Below, piece by piece: positions 9,600 through 20,110 of a stretch of 64,000 nucleotides of DNA. The notes under the pieces are model-generated. The model saw only the letters and a list, made by a program, of their open reading frames with translations. It searched no databases and was not told the DNA's origin. The stretch's first letter is position 1. Each line of letters begins with the position of its first letter. The stretch is from Phymatolithon calcareum (lineage: Eukaryota; Rhodophyta; Florideophyceae; Hapalidiales): contig OZ345367.1 of NCBI GenBank assembly GCA_977006965.1, positions 2,774,264 to 2,838,263 of the forward strand, read 5' to 3'. The position numbers and the translations under genes were made by a program.

Positions 9600-11890
9600 A
9601 ATCGCTGTCAAGGACTCCTTGCCAATCTCACAGCTTTTCTCCCATGAGCCTCGCAGACTGAATCGCAGCATCGCACGGTGTCGCCAATATTGTTTTCACG
9701 CTTAATACTTGAATCAAGTACATGAAAACGTCGTTTTCGTTTTCAAAACGAGCTTATCAAATTCCTTCTTTTGCCTTTTCAAGGCTATGATTACATCATG
9801 AAAATCTGCTATTGGCGCTACTATCTCACCAATATATTGCATTTAAGTGGATTTAATGAGAAGGTACCATGAGTGCCAACGTGAGGAAATTCGAATATTT
9901 TGCGAGCGTGCGACAACAGCGAAATCGGTCTGAAAAAAAACGATCAAATCAGACTGCAAATTTGAAGTTTCTTTTCTTACCAATATATCAAAAACACCCA
10001 ATCAATGAATCGAAAATAGGTGAAAACCGGTGAGCGAGCTGATTTTTAGATCTCCACAAATTGGCGTCCTGTTGGCTATTATCTCCGCCGATGCTAAGTG
10101 GAGGGACAGTTGAAGCGCTTGCGAATGGGCTAGCTGAGAATGACTTATAAAATGTAAACCTTACTGCCTATGTTTTGAATGTCCCTTACATCTTGCAATT
10201 CAAGCCTGCGTTTCGTTTCAAGACACTGTGCTGCATCGTCTTAACGTTCAATATGTGTCAATTATGAATCTTCATATCCATGCAAACGGCGCTCATTTGA
10301 TGTTTTCCTCCAAATAGAACTATGAGAGAAGGATTAGAGCTACAAATCTGAGCGTGAGGCTCTGTTTGTGCCGCCAAGTTAGTTTTCATGTGTGGAGGAT
10401 ATAGAAGGGTTTACTTAAATGCTCCCAAAGCCTCACATATGGAATATCAGGGCTCGCCTTCCGAATCGTTTTCTAGTGTAGCGTAGTCTGGTTCCTCATG
10501 ACCTTCTTGATTCGTATTTCTCTATTAACAAGTGCACTTTTGAGTTGTTTGCACTCATCTTCTACATCAGGGCCCATCTTATTGCGCATTTGCACGACAG
10601 TCCCGTATTCGGCATAGTCGAGTGAGATCATGATAGAATGCGTTGGAGCGCAGCCTGATCAACGTCATTTTAACCAATATGCAATGCGGCCAAACGCGAT
10701 GGCAAAGGAAAGTTTGCCCGCCACCTCAAGAGTAAACTAAAATTCTTCGAGTTTGTCCGAATTTCGTTTCAAGTACTGTCATTCTAAGTCGAATTGATAT
10801 TTGCTATTTTCGCCAAGGGTATGTTCTGAGTCACCTGCATTAGCATTGTTTGTACACCCGTGTTGTCACCAAATCTGTGCCGAGCATACATCTCTCATGG
10901 ATTTATTGCGTTTAATCGATTTTTGCTACTGCCACAAGCTTCTACGAAAAATTGCGAATAAAAGATAAACCCTACAGGGCGGGCCAGTGTTGTAGGAAAG
11001 AAGACCACTGAAGTTTTGTCGATAAAATTAATTACTGATATTTTCGGTTTGTCAAGTCTGGAGATTCAATTTCTTAGCTGCGTGCTGTGGCATGCAGGTA
11101 ATCCCAAGTACGTCACAGGGAACCTGTTTTTTTATAGGGATCCGCCAAGTTATGTCACTACAGTGCATATCGCTTGCCCACTTTTGGTTACTTTGGCACC
11201 TCTCACATCGCCTTCCACCTTGTACTGAAGAAGAGCATTGCTCGTGTCGTGTGTCTGACAACAAATCTCTTTTGCGCGTGAAGTGTTTTTACTGAAATTC
11301 AATTAAAGCCTCGCATTCTTACGAACATACGGACAGAGCATGTTCACTTGCTACCCGCTAATTTGCAATCCGTTGAGAACTACTGTACCTCCTTTCATAA
11401 ACGGTAGGAAAATTATGGATCCTGGACGACCCCATATCCCACTTGCTTTTCTTTTCGGGTTTACGGTGCGCATCGTCTCTACTAGACGTCGTATCTTGCA
11501 GGATCTCTACTGAACTTCTATTGCCTTGGCTTTAGAGCAAAGACAAGGCGAATTTTTGGAGTAATCCCCGGGGAAAACACACTGCTGAACAGGCTTTGAA
11601 CTACGCTATGGATGCACAAGAGGAACACAGTATTATCAAATATCGAACTTCAAGCATGATCTCATGTTTTCCATTAAAATAGTTTTTAAGTCGAAACTTG
11701 TCTATCGCGAGATAAAGTAGTGAGTATTTCTTGTATGCCAATCTAAAAAACATGAACAAGAAGCTGGCCGAAGTTTTCCACTATTGCAAAAGAGGCAGGC
11801 TATCCAAATGGAGGTCAATGACACCTTAACTCTCGATCCTTCGCGCAAGAAGTGGATCTCGGTTTCAAGAGTGGACTGGAGGCTGTGAAT
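9600..11890. other. Long AT-rich interval without a gene
   Basis: About 2.3 kb with almost no frames above 60 codons (only 11016-11295, overlapping on both strands). I see no tRNA-like pattern, satellite or transposon end. It could be intergenic or intronic. Confidence 0.5.
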
Positions 11891-12075
11891 TTCATTAATA
11901 AATGCTTAAATTAAGAAGACTAGTACGTGCGCAGACCAGTTCAGGTTATAACCCAAGGAAGAGACAAGCAACAAGATGTAATAGAGCACGTAATATTTCA
12001 GCCATCTATTTCTGCTACCATGTTACATCTACACTGTCCTCCCTGTACTTCAATGCAGCAGTAGCCTTTGTTCGG

Positions 12076-12130
12076 GGCTGCTTTAACCGAAGACAGCTAG
12101 GCGTCAACCAACCGATGTGTAAAAAAAGAC
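12076..12130 (+). repeat. Truncated copy of the 14.4-15.1 kb tandem repeat
   Basis: Matches 14757-14815 with scattered changes: the ggctgct...cag(c)tagg(c/t)gtcaa...aaaaaaagact words occur in the same order. Only this part of the unit is present, so it is a third, truncated copy. Confidence 0.55.
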
Positions 12131-12490
12131 TTTTTTTTGCAACTGTTTAGTTGTTTATTTGAAAGCCCTCATTAACCCTCTCGTTCTGCACATCCATTTC
12201 TGGACAAATCTGTCCTGTTTGGGTCATTCTTATTTTTTGGATACTTCTTGCAGATTTTATTGTTAAAATAATTCAATGATAGTCCATTTCGGGTCTTAAA
12301 ATCCACCTTTCGGAGTATTGACCGCTGTTATTGAGCCCCAGCACCATTTTAATCTACTTTCGTCGTATCATTAGGGTCTTAGGAATGTTATGTGTGTAGT
12401 TTTTCAGAGCATGAGTGAGTTTTGTTGGATCTATAATGTAGAGAGTGACGTACACAGGAAGGAAGCAGTTCAGAAGCTTTACCATCAGAA
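12131..12490. other. AT-rich interval, nothing recognised
   Basis: No recognisable gene. A 102-codon plus-strand frame begins at about 12390 and overlaps the minus-strand frame described next. It has no known motif. Confidence 0.35.
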
Positions 12491-13714
12491 TCACAGAGAG
12501 CGCATACATTTCGACATCATAAAGTTCTCGGATTGGACGTCCGCTGCAAGGGAAGCACAAAGATGGATAGCTCTGAAGAGCCCCCGCGCTCCTTCGTTGT
12601 GCAGGTATGAGCGGGTCGCATGCCCTGATCGTGCCGCGAATGACTCAACGCCCCTGGCTTGGGGTAGTAAGAGAGACGCACACACAAAGGTCAGATAGAT
12701 GGGGTTTATCCCTGTGCGCGAACGCGGATGCAACGTTGTGAGTTGCACGATACGGCGGCACGAAGATGCGGTGATGGATGTGGATGGGGAACATCCACCC
12801 GAAGTGTCAACGGGTCGAGCTAGCGATCGATGCGAGCGCAAAGCCAAACAGTTGAGTCTACGAGCGGGATTCACCGCCCTCTTTACTTTCGGTCGGCGTC
12901 GTCGTGGTTTATAACCACTCGAGGTGATCTCTAAGCTATCTTACAGTGCATGCGAGACAACGTGTACTACTGGTCCATAAGGGATCACGATACTAACTCG
13001 CGAGTCATTTCCAGACCTATGGGATGGAAGAAATGCACAGGCGTCAGTCGCGAGAAAAGGAAGGCGTCCCCACCATCTGGCGGTAGCACTGCGATACCGG
13101 TGGGCGCGACAGAAGCCGCTATTGCCTACATGCCGTGGAGGAAAGGCACTAGAAACCAGTAAAGACCCAGACTATGGACGTTTTTCTATCTCTGATTTGT
13201 CAAAAGTGCGCAGTATCGCATTGTCCACTATCTAAGACTCATGGAAGTTGGAATCTTGCTAGTTGTACGCTCGTAGAGCACTATTGATCTCCGGTGATAT
13301 CCCGTTGCGCGATCCTTCATCTACACGGCGAGCATAACCCATGCGACTAGCTATTATGTACCGCCAATGACAGCGGTACACATCAGAACTGTACCTTCCA
13401 ATCGAATTCATGGAGCTCTCTCTCCAGACCACCTTCTGCGATACGTATTCCTCTGCTCCATGATATGACTCTAGTTTATCTGGGTTGAGAAGTGTCAAGA
13501 GCAAAACAAAGTCCTCAATTGATCCTCCCATTCCTCCATCTGTGACTGCCTTCATGATATACATTCCTATCTGCATGGCGACTGATCGTGAATGCTCTGT
13601 TTTGAAGGCACTAAGAGCATACATGGCTCTCTCGTGGTCTGCCAAAGCTCCTCTCATCATGAAAACGCATTTCCCATCCAGGCCGCAATGACTTTTAGTC
13701 AAATCGTAGCTCAT
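12491..13714 (-). other. Unrecognised minus-strand frame interrupted only by TAG/TAA
   Basis: Two long frames, 13714-13259 and 12874-12491, lie in the same register. Between them are only TAG (13259-13261, 13232-13234, 13172-13174) and TAA (12941-12943), and no in-frame TGA until the end at 12491. The N-terminal part has a charged, helical look (for example RAMYALSAFKTEHSRSVAMQ, then GGMGGSIEDFVLLLTLLNPD). The C-terminal part is Arg/Ser-rich. I do not recognise a family. It may be a decayed gene, two unrelated frames, or one product if TAA/TAG were not stops here. Confidence 0.3.
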
Positions 13715-13723
13715 TAGGTACAC

Positions 13724-14380
13724 AGATGAACCGCAAAGGACACGCAGGCCGAAAGCTCAGTTTAGGGGCCAAATTCGAATGTTTTACTCGATGTAGAACT
13801 GCCCGTATCTTTTTTTTTCCAGCCGATTTTCTGAAAACGAAAAATTGGGGGAGGTACTGTGCTTAATAAGACATCCACCTTGAAATAATATCCGAACGCG
13901 CAACGGCTAACTGTCTACATCATCTGAACGAATAGGCATATTTGGACACGAAAATCGCGGCTTTGCTTGTAGCTTCGCGTACCCTGCGCGAACTCACTCC
14001 AAACTTGTTCAGTACGAGCGCATACAAATGGCGAAGGACAGGAAATACTCTATGACGTGTTTAGATGCGCGTGGGCCTCGCAAAAGAATTATTGTACTGT
14101 GTCCCAATAAACCTCAATTGTAGCAGTACGAGGGGGTTAACACTCCTAAGACTGTACGGGAGCAGCTTTTCGTAACTTGTTCATTCTAGTATATCGCCTG
14201 GTCCCTAATACAGGGACTCGTCGTTTTCCATATTGTCCATTATGGTCACGCTGAAGATTAGTATAGAGTCTAATGCCTTTTCTGTTCTTATCATTCTCCG
14301 GAGTCCAGTTCATAATTGCAATCGGCAACGCCGGCTCTCAGCAAAGCTTCACGGTGCAGGCACCATCCGAGCGTAAAGAT
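13724..14380. other. Interval without a recognised gene
   Basis: Contains a 60-codon minus-strand frame (14146-14328) without recognisable features. No repeat partner was seen. Confidence 0.4.
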
Positions 14381-15085
14381 GTAAAAAAAAGACTGCTTCA
14401 ACAGGAAGTAGGCGCACTGGCAGGAGCAACGCAGAAGCTTTCGTGACATCCATGCGAGGCTACGCGACGCGGATCAAACAACCAAGAAATGAGCGCGACA
14501 CCGGGAATGGAGAAGACTTGCAATATCGAGGAAGAAGTCGGTCTCAAGAGAAGACCTGCAACACCGAGAAAGAACTCGGTTTCAAGATAAGCGGTATGCC
14601 GCTACCGCAAAATCATCTATAGTGACGATGTCAACGCTCCTACCCGATAGGGACTTAGGTAAGTACGACGCAGCGTGCCATGCTCAGTTATTTCCTTTGT
14701 GCAATTGCTCCGAGCGCGAGCCAATTCTTGTGCCGCGTAAAGCCGATCCCCGCGAGAGGCTGCTGTAATCGGAAACAGCTAGGTGTCAAAAAACCAATGC
14801 GTGAAAAAAAGACTGCTTTAACAGGAAGCAGGCGCACTGGCAGGAGCAACGCAGAAGCCTTCGCGACACCTATGAGAGGATACGTTGCGCGGAGCAAACA
14901 TCCGAGGAGCGAGCACGGCGGCGGAAGTGGGGAAGACGTGCAGCACCGAGCAAGAAGTCGGTTTCCAGAGAATACCTAAAATACCAGCGGGATGCCGCTG
15001 CCAGCAGAGCGTCTATAGAGACGTTGTCAAAGCCCTTAATCAATAGGACTTACGCGAGTACCGCGCCACGTGCCATGCGCGGTTA
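14381..15085 (+). repeat. Tandem pair of a roughly 300-base unit
   Basis: Unit 1 (14381-14690) and unit 2 (14801-15085) share, in order: an A-run followed by agactgct, caggaag(t/c)aggcgcactgg, aggagcaacgcagaagc, gaagaagtcggt, atgccgct and a closing cgtgccatgc. Both keep a frame reading KKTAxTGSRRTGRSNAEAF and then a basic stretch. Unit 2 runs into a separate open frame (15024-15224). This may be a duplicated exon or mobile-element fragment; no family is recognised. Confidence 0.65.
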
Positions 15086-15545
15086 CGACATGCTATCGGA
15101 TAAGCTGTCAAACGAGCTCGGTGCACTGATCACCGAGCTGCAAAATGTGGCACAAAGAACACACAATGACGCTTCGCTACCGTGGGTCGTCTACGGCGAA
15201 CAATACAGGAGTTCTGCAATTTAGATGGGATATCTGAGATCCTAAGTTTTTCCGCCCGCCCCTCCGGCCGTGCGTTTTTGTAAGCAACTTAGGAAGCCTT
15301 GCCCATATCTTCGGAAGTCAGTGGGGCTTTTAAATAAACTTTGCTCAAAAAAAAGTAGCCTATGTTCATTTCTTGCTCGCAGAGATGAAATTTATTTTCT
15401 TCGGTTCTAGGCGACAATGCCCTCCGCGGTTTTTTCCTAGAGCTAGGCTCACTGAAACCCAAAGGAAATAGGTTCAGACTGAACAAGGAGACAAAGAGCG
15501 AGAACCTGAAAAGAGGAAAGAAAACCAAATTATTTTCCTCCGAAA
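15086..15545. other. Unrecognised frame and intergenic DNA
   Basis: The plus-strand frame continuing to 15224 encodes LSDKLSNELGALITELQNVA, an amphipathic helix-like stretch, then stops. From 15225 to 15545 I see no gene. Confidence 0.3.
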
Positions 15546-15557
15546 AATGGAGGGGGG

Positions 15558-15622
15558 AAATTGTAGATTTTTATTTTAGAAGCCCTCAACGCCGGTATTC
15601 ACCAACACCAGAGCAGCTTCCC
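15558..15622 (+). repeat. Short KPSTP-type dispersed repeat
   Basis: One of at least five copies (695-758, 6748-6810 minus, 15558-15622, 17499-17563, 31590-31655 minus). The core is a T-rich run ending tattttag, then aagccctcaacgccgg and caacaccagagcagcttcc. The part after the AG keeps a frame reading KPSTPxxxxTRAxS in all copies. Confidence 0.65.
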
Positions 15623-15639
15623 GTTGATACTGACATCTC

Positions 15640-16688
15640 ATTACCCAATCAGAATGACACCGCGTTGTAGTAGTTACACGCAGGCGAGCTTGATCGTGTA
15701 GGATCCAAGCAGTCGAAGCGAAGGAGCGGGCGCTTTTGATCTCGGAGTGCTCGAAAGGACGACTAGGCGAGTTGTGGAGTGCGTGATTCAAGCAATGGAG
15801 CCAAAATTGAATGAACACCTACCTTCCTGGGGTTCCATTTTTCAATCATTTTTCTTCCTTTTTTCTACAATTTTGCCATGTAACTGTTATGTGGGCGATC
15901 TTTTTCGCCTGTCTTTGAACCCTCAAATCCTGAGATCTAAGCTTCACATAGAACAAAAACAATTAGTAGAATACATTCACGCCGATGACGGAGTCATGAT
16001 TATATTTCAATCTTTGCTTTAAAGTCATTGCGTCGAACCGTGAATTGTGCAATAGAGCCGAGAAACGCAGAAATGAGTTTCGTCAAGTTAGATAATATTT
16101 TTGAGGGGCCGCTGACCCTAATCCTATTCCACTAGGTTTACGTGCCCTATTTCAGGCGACATTGCTGCCAAGGGACCGGATCGCGAAATAGACCACAGTT
16201 ACCAAATTAGACCTAGATTAGTCAGGCCCAAATGTTTTGAGCAGCTAGTCCGGATCAATTATTCTATGATGCACTTCTACTAACCCAGAGCAAAGCTACA
16301 GTTCCTACTAGCAATGATCACCAAAGCCGGCCATCTAGGTTTGCTGGTCTGACGACTGGAATCACGCTCTGGTTCCAAAGCTTCCGGAAAAGCTATAGAT
16401 CGTTTTCTCTGTTGTAGCACGTGTAGAACCGGTCATGCCAGGGGCCGCCATGGGAATGGCCGGATATGCGTGGTTCAACAATGATAGCTCAGATGTGTGG
16501 GGTTGAATGGAGAGGTTTACTTGGTCGTTGATCGATATCGATAGTCGATCGTAGATACTCGATTGTAGACAGTCGATGGATGTTAGTTTTTGGTCCATTA
16601 TCGATGGCTTCACATTCTGAGGTTTATCGAGGAGCCTAAGTACTAATCAGAGAAAACATACTTCATTGAAGATGACCTGCCGTGTGTA
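15640..16688. other. Interval without a recognised gene
   Basis: Holds a 91-codon plus-strand frame (15747-16022) with a hydrophobic, Phe-rich middle that could be a membrane segment. At 16500-16600 the dinucleotide-like words cgat/gatcg are repeated. No family is recognised. Confidence 0.35.
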
Positions 16689-16701
16689 GATAAGGGGAGG
16701 A

Positions 16702-17486
16702 GTGGGCGCCGGAGAGAAGGGTTTGACCGGACCGAACGGACCGCAAACGAAAAAAGACAAGTTTCCGGCGCGGGCGCGGGCGCCCGCGCCGGCGCAAGTG
16801 GCCGCAGCGATAAAGCTGCACAAAGCGCTCCTTCCGACGGTAATCCCGCCGGAAATGGCGGACGCGATCGTGAACGCGCACGCCAGGGACTCGGCGAATC
16901 GAGAACTTGCCACACTTGAAATGCCAGACCCAAGCCCGCCGTCGCAAGATTTCGAGAAAATCTTGCGAATTTAAGCGGATTTGATACAGGCCGGCTATCA
17001 TACCGGTCCGGCCCGTTCACCTGTGCGTCACAGATAGGAACCAAGAGCTCAGTCAGGAATTTTTCCCCGCTACAGTGCAGGGTTTTTTTTGAACTGGCAA
17101 GAGCTGTGATCCGGCCTCCCCGTGGGAGAAGACTATCACCTTCTGGTAGTATGGTAGTACATGGATTCCGCCCTGAGTGGTGTGCCGCAACGCTCAAGAA
17201 AGCTGGGAGAGAAGACAGAAGAAGATGAAAGAAGGCAGCAAGATGACTAGCTACCGTGAGCGTCCTAAATGGTTTCCAACCCGGGGCATCCCTTTGAAGG
17301 ACGGCGATTGAAGATTGGCTATGTAGCGATATAGATGTTAAGCTTCCCCAAGGTCTGCACATTGTGCAGCTTGGGCAGCTGTTGTGACATCAAGTACCAC
17401 TCGTATCTGTTAAGTCTACTGGAGCCGTAAGGATGTGGAGTTGTTTACCAGCTCTGATAAATCCCGCAATAAAAGAAAGAAAGAAA
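16702..17486 (+). mobile_element. Short retroposon, copy B (complete, 785 bases, 13-base target duplication)
   Basis: Flanked by a perfect 13-base direct repeat GATAAGGGGAGGA at 16689-16701 and 17487-17499. The 3' end is aataaaagaaagaaagaaa, a GAAA-type tail like copy A. A frame runs from the 5' end: GLTGPNGPQ, DKFPARAR, IKLHKALLP, ARDSANRELATLEMPDPSPP and EKILRI, then TAA at about 16972, then ADLIQAGYHTGPAR in the same register. Copies A, C and D match over the whole length. The equal lengths and shared 5' ends of A and B argue for a complete short element, not random 5' truncation of a LINE. It landed in a KPSTP-type repeat. Confidence 0.85.
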
Positions 17487-17498
17487 GATAAGGGGAGG

Positions 17499-17563
17499 AA
17501 GTTGTGGTTTTTTTATTTTAGAAGCCCTCAACTCCGGCGCACGCCGACACCAGAGCAGTTTCG
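17499..17563 (+). repeat. KPSTP-type dispersed repeat interrupted by copy B
   Basis: The core aagccctcaactccggcgca follows a T-run and attttag. The target duplication of copy B lies in the GGGGAGGAA just upstream, which is part of this repeat's consensus (compare ggggggaaattgtag at 15551). The repeat is therefore older than the retroposon. Confidence 0.65.
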
Positions 17564-17613
17564 CATTGCGTTGAAATCCTTCCAGGGAAGACTACATCAT
17601 ATCGCCTCCATCA

Positions 17614-18072
17614 TCACACCATGATCTCCTCTTGCATCTCGCTTTCTAGCATCATTAATGTGTCCATCGCTTGTTTTACTTCCTCTTCTGTTATATCATT
17701 CATCTGTGGTTGCGTTAGGTAGAGTTAAAGGGTTTACAGCAGCATCGCTGCTAGTTCGTCGTAGTTGTCGATATATGTCGAGGGATTTCGCGAAGGGCAG
17801 CGGCCGAAAAACCATTTGACTGCGCAAAGACTGTGTTTTCTTGACTTGATTTGGACTACGGGGTTTGGATTCTCGCTCATATCCACAGCGATTTTACGTT
17901 TCTTGGACTTCTCCTTCTCGCTCCATGCCCAATAGATTTCCCGTTTCTCATCCTTGTGGGTCACCTTTCCTTTCCTTCCACGGCCCTCTGTGCAGGTAAG
18001 CGAGCACCCACATGGGGAGGTCAGATAGCATACCAAGCTAGCTCGGCCCACGGTAAGCGACGGAGAATACAT
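17614..18072 (-). CDS. Unrecognised frame with an acidic helical C-terminal tail, possibly interrupted
   Basis: Starts with ATG at 18072 and reads a Lys-rich region (EKEKSKKRKIAVDMSENPNP), then SLCAVKWFFGRCPSRNPSTY and DNYDELAAMLL before TAA at 17734-17736. The same register continues past a second TAA (17725-17727) through MNDITEEEVKQAMDTLMMLE to TGA at 17614-17616. The tail looks like a real amphipathic acidic helix. A 34-base GT...AG stretch with a CTAAC-like branch motif spans the two TAA codons, but splicing it would break the frame. No family is recognised. The opposite strand also has a 140-codon frame. Confidence 0.35.
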
Positions 18073-18256
18073 AGACTACTGGCCGTTAAATTTTGCGGCG
18101 ACGAGGAGCGAGAAAGGACAGTAACACTAACGAGACGGAACTCGAATCCGGCACAAGTGCAGTCCGCACGTGAGGAGCACCTCCACAATAGGCACTTGAG
18201 AGGAGCACCGGTATTGAAGAGGCGATCAGGACGTTATAGGTATTCGTCCCTTTGCA

Positions 18257-18950
18257 GGACGAGTGATATTTGACGTCACAACAGCTATAAGCAGCACAAA
18301 GTGAAGAGCTTCGGGGAGCTTAGCATCTATATCTCTACGCAGCCAATCTTCAGCCGCCGTCCTTCAAAGGGATGACCCGGGTTGGAAACCATTTAGGGTG
18401 CTCACGGTAGCTGGTCATCTCGTTACCTTCTTTCAACTCCTTCTGTCCTCTCTCTCAGCTTCCTTGAGCATTGCGGCACATCGCTCAGGGCGGAATCTGT
18501 GTACTACCGAACCACCTGAAGGTGATAGTCTTCTCCCATGGGGAGGCCGGACCACAGCTCTTGCTATTTCAAAAAACCCTGCCTTGGAGCGGGGAAAAAT
18601 TCCTGGCTCTGCTCTTGTCTCCTTCCTGCGACGCGCAGGTCCACGCGTGGCCGGACCGGTTATTATAGCCGGCCTGTATCAAATCCGCTTAAATTCGCAA
18701 GATTTCTTCGATATCCGACGACGGCGGGGTTGAGTCTGGCACTTCAAGCGTGGCGAGTTCTCGATTCGTCGAGTCCCAGGCGGGCGCGTTTGCGATCGCG
18801 CCAACCATTTTCGGCGGGATTTGCGACGAAAAAAGCGCTTTGTGCAGCTCGATCACTGAGGCCACTTGCACCGGCGCGGGCACGGGCGCCCGCGCCAGAA
18901 ACTTGTCTTGTGTCTTTTGTGGTCCGTTCGGTCCGGTCAGCCTCTCCTCT
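18257..18950 (-). mobile_element. Short retroposon, copy C (3' tail missing)
   Basis: Read on the minus strand, it starts near 18950 with gaggctgaccggaccgaacg and runs to about 18257, where the homology with copy A stops before the tail. The frame has RLTGPNGPQ, DKFLARAP, IELHKAL, DSTNRELATLEVPDSTPP and EEILRI, then TAA, then ADLIQAGYNNRSGH in the same register, as in copies B and D. One extra T in a T-run shifts the frame afterwards. No target duplication was found. Confidence 0.7.
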
Positions 18951-19269
18951 CATCCCGCAATCTACAGCACTCTCTCGAAATATTCGAATCAGCGATGGAT
19001 AAAACTGATCCGGAAAGATCATTCCAATAATTCCAACCTCTAAAAGGCATAGAAACAGTCGTAAGACAAGGAAGAAAGACGAATGCAGTACTTGAACTGA
19101 AGTTAGAATACGAATGGAGTTAATGCGAGAAATATATCAGCAAACGTGATATCGCTAGCTTCTCTCTCACTAAAGGGGATTCTTTAAACTATTATAAACG
19201 ACGCAGTAAGAACTCAATTTATGAGCGAACATAGGAACCCCAGTGATTCCACATTAGCCCCACACTGTT

Positions 19270-19880
19270 CAATATTCTGATGGACACTGTCGCTGGCAGG
19301 ATCGCGGCTATGAGCTTCAATGACTCTGATGCGAATCTTCACTTTAATATGTTTGCTGATGCGGTCCTACTAATGGCCGGGAATGAAGAGGAGCTCCAGG
19401 AATTGTTTAATGAATGCACCGAATGGGCGCAGGTCTATCGAATGACTTGGTTTACTCGAGAATGTTCAGTAATACTCCCAAGTCGAAGAATTGGACGAGA
19501 GTGCCTACTTGCGATGGAGAAAGTTTAAATGAGACCCAATGCGGAATATCTCGGGTCGACAGAATAGCTACTCGAGTGATTCAAAAGCGCTGGCGCAAAA
19601 GTGCAGCTCATGATTACCCTAGGCACAACAAGGAAGGGATACAACAAAGAAAAACGCATCAGTCTTTTCAAAGCATTCGTCAAGTCAGTATACGAGTACG
19701 CCGCGCATATAACACCAAAAACAATCGGAGTATCGAGAACGGAAGTGAAGTCCGAAAAGGACATCGCAACGATACGTTTTGGGAAGCGGGCGGGGTGGGA
19801 ATCGAGAAGACTAATAGAACTATGGAATTTCCGCGGAGAGTATCTACTCTCGAGGGTAGTTTCTAAGAGGGGAAATGGGG
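19270..19880 (+). pseudogene. LINE reverse-transcriptase fragment (palm motif to thumb)
   Basis: The frame from 19280 contains MFADAVLLMAGNEEELQELF, which aligns with the FADD box and the helix that follows in LINE reverse transcriptases. The second Asp of FADD is Ala here, so the catalytic site is lost. After a frame change come NAEYLGST and then ISLFKAFVKSVYEYAAHI, the typical post-catalytic KAFVRPxLEYA region. The end, SEKDIATIRFGKRAGWESRR, recurs at 58420-58540. No 5' part, tail or target duplication is visible. Confidence 0.75.
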
Positions 19881-19884
19881 AATA

Positions 19885-20110
19885 AGACATGTTGGGAAAA
19901 GGGGAATAGTAGTTTTTTAGGAATAGAGAATTAATGGAATAATGATATTTCGAATCCTGGGAGTACAGAATTTGGAAGAATAGGGAGTAGAGAATACTAA
20001 AAGTGGGGAATAGAGAATTAATGGAATGACGATATTTCGAATCTTGGGAGTACAGAATAGGGTAGCAGATTTTGGGAATATAGAATACTGAAACGAATAG
20101 AGAATAGGAA
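19885..20110. repeat. Degenerate GAATA-rich repeat
   Basis: About 2.5 units with a period near 88 bases, each containing gaatagagaattaatggaat, gatatttcgaatc and gggagtacagaat. The words ggggaatag and gggaata connect it to the GGGAATA minisatellite at 62655-63843, of which it could be an old derivative. Confidence 0.6.

Noticed and set aside
16643-17362. 239-codon minus-strand frame across retroposon B
   Set aside because: It is antisense to the element's conserved frame and is not preserved in copies A, C and D.
17725-17736. 34-base intron joining the two parts of the 17.6-18.1-kb frame
   Set aside because: GT, AG and a CTAAC-like motif are present, but removing 34 bases puts an immediate TGA in frame.
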